Below are positions 26,541 through 37,592 of a stretch of DNA of 64,000 nt, piece after piece. This stretch comes from Geobacillus zalihae NBRC 101842 (lineage in GTDB: Bacteria; Bacillota; Bacilli; Bacillales; Anoxybacillaceae): positions 1 to 64,000 of the forward strand of contig NZ_BCPV01000016.1 in NCBI RefSeq assembly GCF_001544135.1. Reading direction: 5' to 3'. A program made the position numbers and the translations under genes. Below the pieces are notes generated by a model. That model was not told where the DNA came from. It was given only the letters and a program-made list of their open reading frames with translations, and made no database searches. Position 1 is the first letter of the stretch, and every line of letters starts with the position of its first letter.

Positions 26541-27026
26541 ATGGAGGAAACGACAAAGCGGGAGCTTGTGCTGCACGTTAATGGAGAACGAAGATCGATC
26601 GTCACTCGCCAAGCCGAAACGCTGCTGTTTGTTTTGCGCGATGGGCTGGGGCTGACCGGGGCCAAGCCAGGCTGTTTGAACGGCGACTGCGGCGCCTGCA
26701 CCGTCTTAGTCGACGGCACGCCGATCAAATCATGCATGATGCTGGCTATCGAAACGGTCGGCAAAGAGATCACCTCGATCGAAGGGCTTGATGATGCCCC
26801 CATTCAGCACGCCTTCGTCCGCCACTTCGCCTTTCAGTGCGGCTATTGCACTCCTGGGTTCATTATGAACGCCCACGCGCTCATCGAGCGGCACCCAAAC
26901 GCCGATGAGGCGACGATTCAAGAATGGCTGGAGTCGAATATTTGCCGCTGCACAAGCTATCAAGAAATTGAAGCGGCGGTCAAAGAAGTGCTCGAAGCCA
27001 AAAAAGCAAAACCAACAGATCCTTGA
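26541..27026 (+). CDS. Molybdenum hydroxylase 2Fe-2S subunit
   Basis: A 161-residue small subunit with a plant-type ferredoxin cluster (CLNGDCGACTVLVDG, then C at IKSC) and a helical second cluster (CGYCTPGF and ICRCTSYQ), the standard XdhC-type two-cluster layout. It conducts electrons from Mo to FAD. AGGAGGTG precedes the ATG at a slightly long distance of 11 bases. It closes the operon; a terminator follows 10 bases later. Confidence 0.93.
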   Translation: MEETTKRELVLHVNGERRSIVTRQAETLLFVLRDGLGLTGAKPGCLNGDCGACTVLVDGTPIKSCMMLAIETVGKEITSIEGLDDAPIQHAFVRHFAFQCGYCTPGFIMNAHALIERHPNADEATIQEWLESNICRCTSYQEIEAAVKEVLEAKKAKPTDP

Positions 27027-27036
27027 CGAGCAATGG

Positions 27037-27068
27037 ATATCCCGCACCCAATCGGGATATTCTTTTTT
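27037..27068 (+). terminator. Terminator of the Mo-hydroxylase operon
   Basis: Stem ATATCCCG/CGGGATAT (27037-27044 with 27053-27060), then TCTTTTTT. Confidence 0.87.
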
Positions 27069-27089
27069 GATGCGGTATACATCTCATCG

Positions 27090-27223
27090 AAAAGGCTGGT
27101 GATTTACTAGGGCAACAGCTTCCCGGAATCGCTTCTCAAGTAGAAAATCCTTGTAGCATCAGCCCCTATTTTCACACGTTCACCCATCGATCAAGGAAAA
27201 CAGCGGTTTTTCACCGGCCTTCT
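27090..27223. repeat. MITE-like repeat, copy 1 (134 bp)
   Basis: Ends in imperfect inverted repeats (AAAAGGCTGGTGA at the left; TCACCGGCCTTCT at the right, complement AGAAGGCCGGTGA). The interior is about 90% identical to copy 2 at 34952-35084 in the same orientation. No ORF of note. It ends 10 bases before the merR -35. Confidence 0.85.
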
Positions 27224-27232
27224 AAATAGCTA

Positions 27233-27262
27233 TTGACAAAAATATAACGTTAACGTTAATGT
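27233..27262 (+). promoter_or_regulatory. merR promoter with central palindromic operator
   Basis: -35 TTGACA (27233-27238) and -10 TAATGT (27257-27262), spacer 18. The spacer holds the perfect palindrome TAACGTTAACGTTA (27245-27258), part of a 22-bp near-palindrome 27244-27265. An operator between -35 and -10 is typical for MerR regulators. Confidence 0.72.
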
Positions 27263-27316
27263 TATGTTTGTAAAACAGATCGTTCACTGTGATCACGGGA
27301 AAGCGAGGGGCCCCGA

Positions 27317-27745
27317 ATGGAGCGATTCAAAATCGATGACGTCGCCAAAGCAACCGGCCTAACAAAACGGACGATTCGCTATTATGAGGAGATTGGCTTG
27401 ATCAAGCCGCCGGCGCGCAGCGAAGGCGGCACACGCCTTTATACAGCTGAGGACATCGAACGGCTGAAAAACATCGTTGCCGCGCGCGAAGTGCTCGGCT
27501 TTTCGCTGCAGGAGCTGCAGCATTTTTTGGCGCTGAAAGAAACGATGGAGACGCATCGGGCGGAATATCGACATGCGGCTGCTGGGAGCGAAAAACGGCG
27601 TGAACTGGAACAAATCAGCGCTGGATTGCGTCGGCAAATCGCCATGCTGGAAGAGAAAATGAAGAAGATGGCCATGCTGAAGCAAGAGCTGGAACAAATG
27701 GCAGAGCGGGTAGACGCCCTCTTGCAAGAAAGGAGAGAAGAATAG
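27317..27745 (+). CDS. MerR-family transcriptional regulator
   Basis: A 142-residue regulator: an N-terminal MerR winged HTH (IDDVAKATGLTKRTIRYYEE, then LIKPPARSEGGTRLY) and a long C-terminal dimerisation coiled coil (about 80-140), with no obvious ligand domain or metal Cys set. It probably senses a drug-like or other small molecule and controls itself and the coupled MFS exporter through the palindrome in its promoter. Its stop overlaps the exporter GTG by one base. Confidence 0.88.
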   Translation: MERFKIDDVAKATGLTKRTIRYYEEIGLIKPPARSEGGTRLYTAEDIERLKNIVAAREVLGFSLQELQHFLALKETMETHRAEYRHAAAGSEKRRELEQISAGLRRQIAMLEEKMKKMAMLKQELEQMAERVDALLQERREE

Positions 27746-28902
27746 TGGAGGAAGGGAGAAAAACAAAGGCGCGATGGATTACCGTCGCCGCCGCCTTTTT
27801 AGCGTTTATGGGCATCGGGATCGTCGACCCGATTTTGCCGGTCATCGCCGAAAGCATCGGCGCCACCCATTGGCAAGTCGAAATGTTGTTTACCGCCTAC
27901 ATTTTGACGATGGCGGTCATGATGATCCCGGTCGGTCTTGTTGTCAACCGTATCGGCGATAAACAAATGATGGTGATCGGGCTTGGCCTCGTTACGATTT
28001 TTTCGTTGTTGTGCGGCTTTGCTTCTACTATCCCGCAGCTGTCGCTCTTTCGCGCCGGCTGGGGATTGGGCAATGCGACGTTTTTCGCCACAGCCATGAC
28101 GTTGTTGATCGCGTTGACGCCGCAGGCAAGCACCGCGGTCGGCCTGTATGAAGCGGCGATCGGCCTCGGCATGGCCGGCGGTCCGCTCGTCGGCGGACTG
28201 CTTGGCCAACATTCATGGCGCTATCCGTTTATCGGCACGAGCGTCTTGATTTTCATTGCCTTTTTACTCGTCACCTTTTTCGTCTATGATCCGAACAAAG
28301 GAAAGCCGAAAAAAGCGGTCGGCCTGCAAGAAATGCGGCGGTTGCTTTCGTTCCCGCCATTTTTAAAAGGGGCGGTCGGCGGCATGCTTTACTATTACGG
28401 CTTTTTCGTCGTATTGGCGTATTCGCCTTTGATCATTGGACTGTCGGCCATCCAAATCGGCCTCGTTTTCTTCGGCTGGGGGCTCTGCCTTGCTTATGGC
28501 TCAGCGGTGCTCGCCCATCAGCTTGAGAAACAATATGAACCAAGGGAAATTTTGCCATACGGTTTGCTGATGTTCGCAGCCTTATTGCTGCTTCTTGTAG
28601 TCGCCAAGCCGACATGGCTTATGGTAACGCTCATCATTTTGTCTGGGCTCGTCTCCGGACTCAACAACGCTTTGTTTACAAGCTATGTGATGGAAACATC
28701 GCCATATGAGCGGGGAGTGACGTCCGGCACGTACAACTTCGTCCGCTGGCTCGGAGCGGCCATCGCTCCGGTGCTGTCCGGCATCATCGGCCACACCATT
28801 TCCTCAAAAGCACCGTTTATGGTCGCCATGGCGCTGGCGCTCATCGCCTTTCTGTTCCTTTCTTGGCGCAAGCGCAAGACTTCGGCACCCAAAACGGCAT
28901 AG
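27745..28902 (+). CDS. MFS efflux transporter
   Basis: A 385-residue major facilitator protein with 12 predicted helices, of the multidrug exporter type (DHA1). The first helix carries FMGIGIVDPILPVIAESIG and there is the typical GMAGGPLVGGLLG motif C in helix 5, characteristic of antiporters. The GTG start overlaps the merR stop, so the two form a regulator-exporter cassette. Substrate unknown. Confidence 0.88.
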   Translation: MEEGRKTKARWITVAAAFLAFMGIGIVDPILPVIAESIGATHWQVEMLFTAYILTMAVMMIPVGLVVNRIGDKQMMVIGLGLVTIFSLLCGFASTIPQLSLFRAGWGLGNATFFATAMTLLIALTPQASTAVGLYEAAIGLGMAGGPLVGGLLGQHSWRYPFIGTSVLIFIAFLLVTFFVYDPNKGKPKKAVGLQEMRRLLSFPPFLKGAVGGMLYYYGFFVVLAYSPLIIGLSAIQIGLVFFGWGLCLAYGSAVLAHQLEKQYEPREILPYGLLMFAALLLLLVVAKPTWLMVTLIILSGLVSGLNNALFTSYVMETSPYERGVTSGTYNFVRWLGAAIAPVLSGIIGHTISSKAPFMVAMALALIAFLFLSWRKRKTSAPKTA

Positions 28903-28944
28903 CCGTAAAAAAAACAGGCGATCACAATCATTTCGCGTCTAAAA

Positions 28945-28979
28945 TCAGAAAACGCCCGTTCCAGACGGGAACGGGCGTT
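28945..28979 (-). terminator. Terminator at the end of the lysine operon
   Basis: Stem AACGCCCGTTC/GAACGGGCGTT (28951-28961 with 28969-28979). On the minus strand it is followed by TTCTGATTTT; it lies downstream of the leftward gene at 29091 and may also stop the converging MFS transcript. Confidence 0.75.
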
Positions 28980-29090
28980 GTTCACAATTCGCTTCCCGGC
29001 CGCAGCCATTTTGTCATCGTGTTCGCGGCGGCGAAGCATTGCCCTTTTTCACGAAACTGCTTCCATCCTCCTGCTTATGGCGCTCGCTGT

Positions 29091-30248
29091 TCAGCTATGA
29101 ACCGTCCGCTTCTCGCTGATAAGAACGCCGCGTTTTTTCATCTCGTCCATATACACATCCCCCGGAACGATTTGCTCCGGCGGATAGACGCCGCGCTTTG
29201 TGATCACCCCGCGGCCGATGAGCTGAGCGACAGCAGAAATCGTGTAGGCCGTCGTGCGCGCCATCGCCGTTACCTTGTTTTCGCGGTCATTAAACGTGAC
29301 GGTCTCGTATTCCAATACCGTTTCCTTCCCGCCTTTTCGGCCGCCGACGATGACCCGAAGCAACACCACATCATCTTTCCCTTTCAAATCAAGCAGCGGC
29401 TTCAGGACGGAAAGCAGCACATCGCGCGGTTTGACTTTGCATCCATTGACCTCCACTTCCACATCGTGGCGCGTCAAGTTCAAATCGACGAGCAGCTTAA
29501 ATTTTTCTGCATGGCCGCGGTAGCGGATCGTTTTGTACTCGAGCCGCTTCAAGTTCGGAAACGAGCGCGAGAGCGTCGACGTCCCTCCTGAGGTATGAAA
29601 CGCTTCAAGCGGCCCAAACCGGTCGAAATAAATCGGTTCCACTTCGGAAAGCGACGGCACTTCCTGCTTTTGGCCGTCGCGGATAATGAGAGACGGATCG
29701 GTGTAATGGTCAAGCAGCCCTTCCAAGGAAAACACATGGTTGTACTCCAGCGGCGGTTCGGGGCGGACAGGAATGCCGCCGACATACAGCAAGATGGATT
29801 CCACCTCATCGAGTTGACTCGCCCCATAGCCGGATAAAATGTTGATCATTCCGGGTGCGACGCCAAGGTCGGGGATGATGGTCACCCCAGCGGCTTGAGC
29901 TTGTTCATGCAGCTCAAGCACCCGGTCGGTGATATGGCCGATATGGCCGCCTAAATCAACGGAATGAACACCCGTTTCGATCGCTGTTTTCGCCACCGTT
30001 TCATTGAAGCGGTAAAACAAGGCATTGACGACGACATCATGCCCTTGCATGGCCGCTGCCAGTTGTTGCGGATCGCCGGCATCCACCCGCACAGCGGCAA
30101 GCTTTTTGGAATGAAGCTGCCGCACCGTCTGCTCCGCCTTGGCCAAATCGACATCCGCCAACGTCACCGCCTCAACATCTTGGCTTTGCACTAAATCGCG
30201 CGCCGCTTCTTTGCCCATCAGCCCCGCTCCAAGCACGAGCACTTTCAT
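29091..30248 (-). CDS. lysDH: L-lysine 6-dehydrogenase
   Basis: A 385-residue NAD-dependent enzyme of the saccharopine dehydrogenase fold that oxidises the 6-amino group of L-lysine to allysine (2-aminoadipate 6-semialdehyde, cyclising to piperideine-6-carboxylate). Rossmann motif [15 protein letters not shown] at the N-terminus. Length and sequence ([39 protein letters not shown]) agree with the Geobacillus stearothermophilus LysDH as I recall it. ATG 30248 follows GAGGGGGAAAG. It is the last gene of a four-gene leftward operon; the 157 bases before it hold nothing recognisable. Confidence 0.9.
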   Translation of the reverse strand: MKVLVLGAGLMGKEAARDLVQSQDVEAVTLADVDLAKAEQTVRQLHSKKLAAVRVDAGDPQQLAAAMQGHDVVVNALFYRFNETVAKTAIETGVHSVDLGGHIGHITDRVLELHEQAQAAGVTIIPDLGVAPGMINILSGYGASQLDEVESILLYVGGIPVRPEPPLEYNHVFSLEGLLDHYTDPSLIIRDGQKQEVPSLSEVEPIYFDRFGPLEAFHTSGGTSTLSRSFPNLKRLEYKTIRYRGHAEKFKLLVDLNLTRHDVEVEVNGCKVKPRDVLLSVLKPLLDLKGKDDVVLLRVIVGGRKGGKETVLEYETVTFNDRENKVTAMARTTAYTISAVAQLIGRGVITKRGVYPPEQIVPGDVYMDEMKKRGVLISEKRTVHS

Positions 30249-30405
30249 CGTTCTTTCCCCCTCTGTCACCGATTCTTTGCCATACGCTCACATGACAGCC
30301 GCTTTTTTCACATCTTTGCCGCGGCCGCTGCTTCGATTCACGATATAGGTTCCACGTTGATCTTCGCTTCTCTTTTGCCGACCATGTTGCAAGCGACAGC
30401 CCGGT

Positions 30406-31887
30406 TCAATCATCGGTATCGATTTGCGCCCGTTGCAGCTTGCCGCTGAAATCGACATAAATGCTCCGCCATTCGGTGAATACGTCAAGCGCCGCGACGC
30501 CGGAGTCGCGGTGGCCGTTGCCCGTCCCTTTCGTGCCGCCAAACGGCAAATGAATTTCCGCTCCCGTTGTGCCGGCGTTGACATACACGATGCCGGTGTC
30601 CAAATCGCGCATCGCTCGGAATACATGGTTGACATCGCGTGTGAAAATGGCGCTTGACAGCCCATAATCGACGCTGTTGTTGACGGCGATCGCTTCTTCC
30701 AAACTGCGGACGGACATGATCGACACGACCGGGCCGAAAATTTCTTCGCGGGCGATGCGCATATTCGGCGTGACATCGGTGAAAATCGTCGGCGCGTAAT
30801 AAAAGCCGCGCGCATAGTCGCCCTCGCGCAATATATAGCCACCCACAAGCAGTTTCGCCCCTTCTTCTACGCCAATGCGCACGTAGCGGTCGATTTTTTG
30901 CAGCGCCTCTTCATGGATGACGGGTCCGACTTTGACCGTTTCATCCAACCCGTTGCCGATTTTCAATGTTTTCACGGCTTCAAGCAGACGCCGCTCAAGC
31001 TCCTGTTTCACCCGCTCATGGACGATGACCCGGCTGCACGCCGTGCACCGCTGGCCTGATGTACCGAACGCACTCCAGATGATGCCGTCAACCGCCAATG
31101 TCAAATCGGCATCATCCATGACGATCACCGCGTTTTTCCCACCCATTTCGAGCGACACTTTTTTCAACAGTCGTCCGCATTTTTCCGCAATCATCCGCCC
31201 GACTTCATTCGATCCGGTAAATGAGATGACCTTGACATCAGGATGCTCGACGAGCGCATTGCCGACTGTCGGCCCGTCACCGTGGACCACATGAAACACT
31301 CCCGGCGGCAAGCCCGCTTCTTCAAAAATGCGAGCTAATTCCTGCGCCATGATCGGTGTCTCGGGCGCGGGCTTCCATACGACCGCATTGCCGGCAACAA
31401 TGGCCGGGAACGACTTCCAAGTGGCGATGGCAATGGGAAAATTCCATGGAGTGATGATGCCGACCACTCCAACCGGCGTGCGGACGCTCATCGCAAACTT
31501 GTCTTTCAGCTCAGACGGCGTCGTATCGCCGAACAACCGCCGTCCTTCTCCCGCCATGTAAAACGCCATATCAATGCCTTCCTGCACTTCGCCGCGCGCT
31601 TCCTCAATCACTTTGCCCATTTCCATCGTCAACAGCCTTGCCAATTGTTCTTTCCGCTCCTTTAGCAGCATGCCGACTCGATATAAAACTTCCGCGCGTT
31701 TCGGCGCCGGCACGAGGGCCCACTGTCTTTGCGCTTCTTTGGCTGCTTGAACGGCCTCGTCAATATCGTTTGGCCCGGACATCGCCACCTCGGCAATCGT
31801 TTCCCCCGTCGCCGGATTGATCACCGGCGCAAATTGCCCGGTGCTTGGCTCCTTCCATTCTCCATTGATATAGTTTTGGATTTTCAC
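30406..31887 (-). CDS. NAD(P)-dependent aldehyde dehydrogenase
   Basis: A 493-residue ALDH-superfamily enzyme. Seen: the NAD-binding PWNFPIAIATWKSFPA, the general base Glu in LEMGGKNAVIV and the catalytic Cys in TSGQRCTACSR. Similar proteins are annotated as allysine (aminoadipate semialdehyde) or succinate semialdehyde dehydrogenases. Its position directly before lysine 6-dehydrogenase makes allysine to 2-aminoadipate the likely reaction (inference from context). Confidence 0.88.
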   Translation of the reverse strand: MKIQNYINGEWKEPSTGQFAPVINPATGETIAEVAMSGPNDIDEAVQAAKEAQRQWALVPAPKRAEVLYRVGMLLKERKEQLARLLTMEMGKVIEEARGEVQEGIDMAFYMAGEGRRLFGDTTPSELKDKFAMSVRTPVGVVGIITPWNFPIAIATWKSFPAIVAGNAVVWKPAPETPIMAQELARIFEEAGLPPGVFHVVHGDGPTVGNALVEHPDVKVISFTGSNEVGRMIAEKCGRLLKKVSLEMGGKNAVIVMDDADLTLAVDGIIWSAFGTSGQRCTACSRVIVHERVKQELERRLLEAVKTLKIGNGLDETVKVGPVIHEEALQKIDRYVRIGVEEGAKLLVGGYILREGDYARGFYYAPTIFTDVTPNMRIAREEIFGPVVSIMSVRSLEEAIAVNNSVDYGLSSAIFTRDVNHVFRAMRDLDTGIVYVNAGTTGAEIHLPFGGTKGTGNGHRDSGVAALDVFTEWRSIYVDFSGKLQRAQIDTDD

Positions 31888-31957
31888 TGTATACTCCCCC
31901 CATTTTTCCAGATGATTTATTGAGATAATTTATACATTGAACGCCGAGCGATGATCG

Positions 31958-33613
31958 TCAGGACTTCCTCTTGGCCCGCAAGTCCTGGATCGTGGCGGCC
32001 ACCGAAATGTGGTCCGGATCGGCCAACACCTCAATCACCGTCGGCTTCTTGGCCTCAAGCGCCAACAGAAGCGCTTCCGTGAACTGTTGTTCCGTCTGTA
32101 CTTGGAACCCGCGGCCGTTTAGGCATTCTGCCAAACGGGCAAACGACACGCGGCCTAAATCGGTGCCGATGACCCGCCCCGGAAACTGCAATTCTTGATG
32201 CATGCGGATGGTGCCGTACATATGATTGTTAAACACAATGCTGATGATCGGAATATCGTATCGAGCGGCCGTTTCCAACTCCTGCACCGTCATCATAAAG
32301 CCGCCATCCCCGGATAAAGAAACGACGGTCCGGGCGGGAAAGGCCAGTTTCGCGCCAATGGCAGCCGGCATGCCATATCCCATCGCTCCTGACGTCGGGC
32401 CGATGTACGTGTGCCCATCCCCAAACGGGAAAAAAGCATGAAGCCAACCGGCGAAATTCCCGGCATCGTTCGTAATGACCGCATTTTTTGGCAAATGGCG
32501 CGCCAAACTTGCCATCACAGCTTCATAGAGATTGCGATGTTCCACCGGCAGCCTGGCCGTTTGTTCGTACCGTTTCCTCCGTTCAGCCGCCCATTCTTGC
32601 CAAGACGGCCGCACCGCGAGATCGAGCAAACGGGACAGCACTTCCTGACAGTCAGCCCAAACCGCGAGATCCGGTGCATACACTTTTCCGAATCCATCGC
32701 TGTCGATATCGATGTGAATCAGCGTCTGATTGGGAGAGAGCAAACGGTAATCTTGTGTCGTCACTTCCGATAGCCGCGTTCCCAACGCCATCACCACATC
32801 CGCCTGCTCGGCCGTTTCCATGACCGCTTTGGGCGCCCCTAGACCTAGGTGTCCGACATAGCACGGATGGTTGTGGGGAAACACGTCATGCCGCCGGAAC
32901 GCCGCCATGACCGGAAGTGCATACTTTTCCGCCCATAAGCGCAGCAACTGCTCGGCTCCCGACCATTTGACGCCGCCGCCGGCAATCACGAGCGGCCGTT
33001 TGGCGCGCTTCAGAATCTCTTCAATGTTCTGTATATCCTCTTGCCTTGGTGCCGGCTTCGGCACATCAGTCTCGGCTATCACTGCTTCCGCTATCGTTTT
33101 GGAAAAGACATCTTCTGGCAGTGAAACGACGACGGGGCCGGGCCGCCCTGTTTTCGCGGTGCGAAACGCCCGTTGCACCAGCTCTGGCACCCGCTCGGCT
33201 TCGCGAATTTCGACCACCCATTTGGCAATCGGACGAAAAAACGCTTCCATATCGACTTCCTGAAATCCTTCACGCCCTAGGAAGCGGCTGTTCACTTGCC
33301 CCAAAAACACGACCATCGGAGTGGAATCTTGCCTCGCGGTATGGACGCCAATCGCCAAATTCGCTCCGCCAACCGCCCTTGTAGCCAGCACGACGCCGCA
33401 CTTTTGCGACGCTTTCGCATACCCTTCCGCCATAAAGGAAGCACCCCCTTCATGGCGGGCGGAGATGAACTCGATGGATGGCTCATCATAGATGGCATCA
33501 AGCAGGGGCAAATAACTTTCCCCCGGCACACCAAACACATAACGGATTTGTTCCTGTTTGAAACATTCGACGATGGCTTGAGCCACCGTGATGTGACGCA
33601 TCGTTCTCTTCAT
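31958..33613 (-). CDS. Thiamine-diphosphate-dependent enzyme, acetolactate synthase-like
   Basis: A 551-residue TPP enzyme with the three-domain fold (Pyr about 8-170, central about 190-320, PP about 370-530). Seen: the activating Glu in SARHEGGASFMAEGYA and the TPP motif GDGGFMMTVQELETAARYDI ending in NNHMY. There is no regulatory-subunit gene next to it, so housekeeping acetolactate synthase is unlikely; a 2-oxoacid decarboxylase or carboligase is more plausible. In this operon 2-oxoadipate would be a reasonable substrate. ATG 33613 follows GGAGGAATC and overlaps the aminotransferase stop (ATGA). Confidence 0.82.
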   Translation of the reverse strand: MKRTMRHITVAQAIVECFKQEQIRYVFGVPGESYLPLLDAIYDEPSIEFISARHEGGASFMAEGYAKASQKCGVVLATRAVGGANLAIGVHTARQDSTPMVVFLGQVNSRFLGREGFQEVDMEAFFRPIAKWVVEIREAERVPELVQRAFRTAKTGRPGPVVVSLPEDVFSKTIAEAVIAETDVPKPAPRQEDIQNIEEILKRAKRPLVIAGGGVKWSGAEQLLRLWAEKYALPVMAAFRRHDVFPHNHPCYVGHLGLGAPKAVMETAEQADVVMALGTRLSEVTTQDYRLLSPNQTLIHIDIDSDGFGKVYAPDLAVWADCQEVLSRLLDLAVRPSWQEWAAERRKRYEQTARLPVEHRNLYEAVMASLARHLPKNAVITNDAGNFAGWLHAFFPFGDGHTYIGPTSGAMGYGMPAAIGAKLAFPARTVVSLSGDGGFMMTVQELETAARYDIPIISIVFNNHMYGTIRMHQELQFPGRVIGTDLGRVSFARLAECLNGRGFQVQTEQQFTEALLLALEAKKPTVIEVLADPDHISVAATIQDLRAKRKS

Positions 33614-34788
33614 GGCGCCGATTCCTCCCAATCCACTTGCTTCCATCGTTCAACGGCTTGCTCTAGACGCTCCATCGGCGCTGACAGCGATACGCGGACA
33701 TATCCTTCCCCTGCGGATCCAAACGCTGTTCCCGGTGTTACGATGACTCCCGCTTCTTCCAGCAGTTTGGCGGCAAATCGTTCGGACGAGTATCCGTCAT
33801 AGACCGGGATCCACAAGAAAAAGGTCGCTTTCGGCCGCTGCACGTCGATGCCCAGTTCTCGAAGTCTCTCGGCCATCATATTCATGCGTTGTTCATAAAT
33901 GCGGCTATTTTCTCGAATAAACGTCCGTCCGTTCGTCAAAGCGGCCACCGCCGCCTTCTGGATCGGAATAAACTGGCACGTATCCGTGTTGCTCTTGATC
34001 ACCGAAAGCGCTCGAATCATGTCCCGGTTTCCGACTACGTATCCGATGCGGCAGCCGGCCATGTTATAGCTTTTGGACAACGATCCAAATTCCACCGCCA
34101 CTTCCTTTGCCCCGTCCACCTGCAAAATGCTCGGCGCTTGAAAACCAGCAAACGTCACGAACGAGTAGGCCGCATCATGAGCAATGAACATCCGGTGGCG
34201 ACGGGCAAGTGAAACGGCTTCGGCCAATACATCCAAATCGACAGCGGCGGCCGTCGGATTGCTCGGATAATTGAGAAACATGATTTTCGCTTGGTCATAA
34301 ACGGACGAGGGAAGCGCATCAAACCGAGGAATATAACCATGTTGCGCATCGAGCGGCAGCGATCGGCTCTGGCCGCGGGCAAAATGGACGGCCGTCCGGT
34401 AGACAGGATAGCCCGGATCAGGCACTAAGGCGAGCTCGCCGGGATTGAGAACGGCTTGCAGCAAATGGACGATTCCTTCTTTCGAGCCGATTAACGCCAA
34501 CACCTCGGTCTCCGGATCGAGCTTGACGCCATATTCCCGTTCATAAAAACACGCGACCGCTTCCCGATACTCCCTGCAGCCGCCATACGGCGAATACGTA
34601 TAGTGTTCTGGCGCATCGAGCGCTTCTTTCAACGCTTCGATGACAAAGGAAGGGGGCGGCAAATCGGGGGCGCCGATCCCTAAATCAATGACATCGACCC
34701 CGAGCTTTAGCAGTTCTTCTTTTTTCTTCTGAAATCGGGAGAACAAATATGGCGGCATCGTCTGCACAATATCGGAAAATGTGTTCAA
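33610..34788 (-). CDS. Class I/II PLP aminotransferase (DapL/aspartate aminotransferase-like)
   Basis: A 392-residue fold-type I aminotransferase. Seen: the PLP Lys in EFGSLSKSYNMAGCRIGYVVG, the substrate-carboxylate Arg near the C-terminus (GEGYVRVSLS), and NYPSNPTAA. It resembles LL-diaminopimelate aminotransferase and related enzymes acting on lysine-like substrates. The TTG at 34788 is preferred because AGGAGG is 7 bases away; the ATG at 34794 is too close. First gene of the operon with the TPP enzyme, ALDH and LysDH; conversion of 2-aminoadipate to 2-oxoadipate would fit (inference). Confidence 0.85.
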   Translation of the reverse strand: MNTFSDIVQTMPPYLFSRFQKKKEELLKLGVDVIDLGIGAPDLPPPSFVIEALKEALDAPEHYTYSPYGGCREYREAVACFYEREYGVKLDPETEVLALIGSKEGIVHLLQAVLNPGELALVPDPGYPVYRTAVHFARGQSRSLPLDAQHGYIPRFDALPSSVYDQAKIMFLNYPSNPTAAAVDLDVLAEAVSLARRHRMFIAHDAAYSFVTFAGFQAPSILQVDGAKEVAVEFGSLSKSYNMAGCRIGYVVGNRDMIRALSVIKSNTDTCQFIPIQKAAVAALTNGRTFIRENSRIYEQRMNMMAERLRELGIDVQRPKATFFLWIPVYDGYSSERFAAKLLEEAGVIVTPGTAFGSAGEGYVRVSLSAPMERLEQAVERWKQVDWEESAP

Positions 34789-34951
34789 TCCCATCCCTCC
34801 TCATGGCCCTTCGTTTCAGTTTATGCGCACGCCCATCACCCTCATGCCCGTCTCACGTTCAAGAAGCAGCCTATAATACCAATGGCTTTCTCACATCAAG
34901 ACATCATCAAAATCTTTTTTCTCGAATAGCAGGCTTTTTCACGAAGCTGCT

Positions 34952-35084
34952 AGAAGGCCGGTGATTTACTGGAGCAACAGCTTACTGGAATCGCTTCTCA
35001 AGTAGAAAAAGCTTGTAGCATCGACCCTATTTTCACACGTTCACCCATCGATCAAGGCAAACAGCGGTTTTTCACCAGCCTTCT
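34952..35084. repeat. MITE-like repeat, copy 2 (133 bp)
   Basis: AGAAGGCCGGTGA at the left end and TCACCAGCCTTCT at the right end form 13-bp imperfect terminal inverted repeats. Interior matches copy 1 (27090-27223) apart from scattered substitutions and a one-base gap. No ORF. Confidence 0.85.
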
Positions 35085-35125
35085 GGAAAAACGCGATCCA
35101 ACCATCTGAAACCCGACCCTTTCGC

Positions 35126-35178
35126 CATAAAAAGAAGCGGCCGGCATCATCCACGGTTCGATGACGCAACTGGCCGCT
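35126..35178 (-). terminator. Minus-strand terminator
   Basis: Long stem: AGCGGCC/GGCCGCT (35136-35142 with 35172-35178) with inner complementary arms, then TTCTTTTTATGG on the minus strand. It lies 320 bases beyond thiC and ends either the thiC transcript or the small transcript proposed at 35130-35270. Confidence 0.75.
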
Positions 35179-35270
35179 GTCTATGGAAGCGAAGCGCCGG
35201 CGAAGGCGTCGCGATAGACTGCGCAGTTTTCCCCTCATGATCATTCTATGATTCAAAATTTGCACCTTAT
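35130..35270 (-). ncRNA. Candidate small RNA
   Basis: A minus-strand promoter (-35 TTACAA 35299-35304, 16-bp spacer, -10 TATGAT 35277-35282) is followed about 140 bases later by a strong terminator, with no convincing coding sequence between. The interior is GC-rich and self-complementary. The rest of 35271-35500 is AT-rich and shows no gene. Confidence 0.35.
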
Positions 35271-35500
35271 GCCATTATCATAATCCATCTGAAACGATTT
35301 GTAAATATATTTTTTGAAAATTATATATTTTAAAAATAATAAAGAACCACACCAATTTGCACAACAAACAAGAGGGGCGATGAACGTTCGCCCCCCTCCG
35401 CTGCTTCGATCAGCACTGAGCGCTTTCCAGCTCATGCTTTTTCCGTTGATCGAACTTCCATATCCTCTCCACCATGCCGAGCATCGCAGCCCGCTTCTTG

Positions 35501-37264
<1,764 letters not shown>

Positions 37265-37270
37265 TTACGC

Positions 37271-37302
37271 AAAAACGGGTTCCGCAAAACGAACGGAACC
37301 CG
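37271..37302 (-). terminator. Riboswitch expression-platform terminator
   Basis: Stem CGGGTTCCG/CGGAACCCG (37276-37284 with 37294-37302) followed by T5 on the minus strand, between the TPP aptamer and thiC. It should form when TPP is bound. Confidence 0.85.
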
Positions 37303-37354
37303 ATCAAGGCAAAAAGGCCAAATGAACAGCCTGTGCGTCCATCTGTTCCCGCTG

Positions 37355-37456
37355 CCTGCTTCCCTACGCTGGCATGACCCAGATCAGGTTCAAAGGGTCA
37401 AAGAACTTCATCGCGTTCTTTTCTCAGCCCGGCTCTCGGACTCCCCTAGCAGATAA
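37355..37456 (-). promoter_or_regulatory. TPP riboswitch (THI box)
   Basis: Minus strand shows the conserved aptamer: GGGGAGTC near 37445, CTGAGA near 37425, then GACCCTTTGAACCTGATCTG and GTCATGCCAGCGTAGGGA (37362-37405). It precedes a terminator and thiC, giving thiamine pyrophosphate feedback control. Confidence 0.96.
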
Positions 37457-37592
37457 GCGTATCACAATGATGACTGACTTTTTTTATTTTATCAGGCAAT
37501 TGGCAAAGATGCAAACCATTTTATTCCAAACGTTGACTCCCACACGTCGTTTGAAAGCCCCTCTTTCTCGAAGAAAGCGTCCTTTTCCTCAC

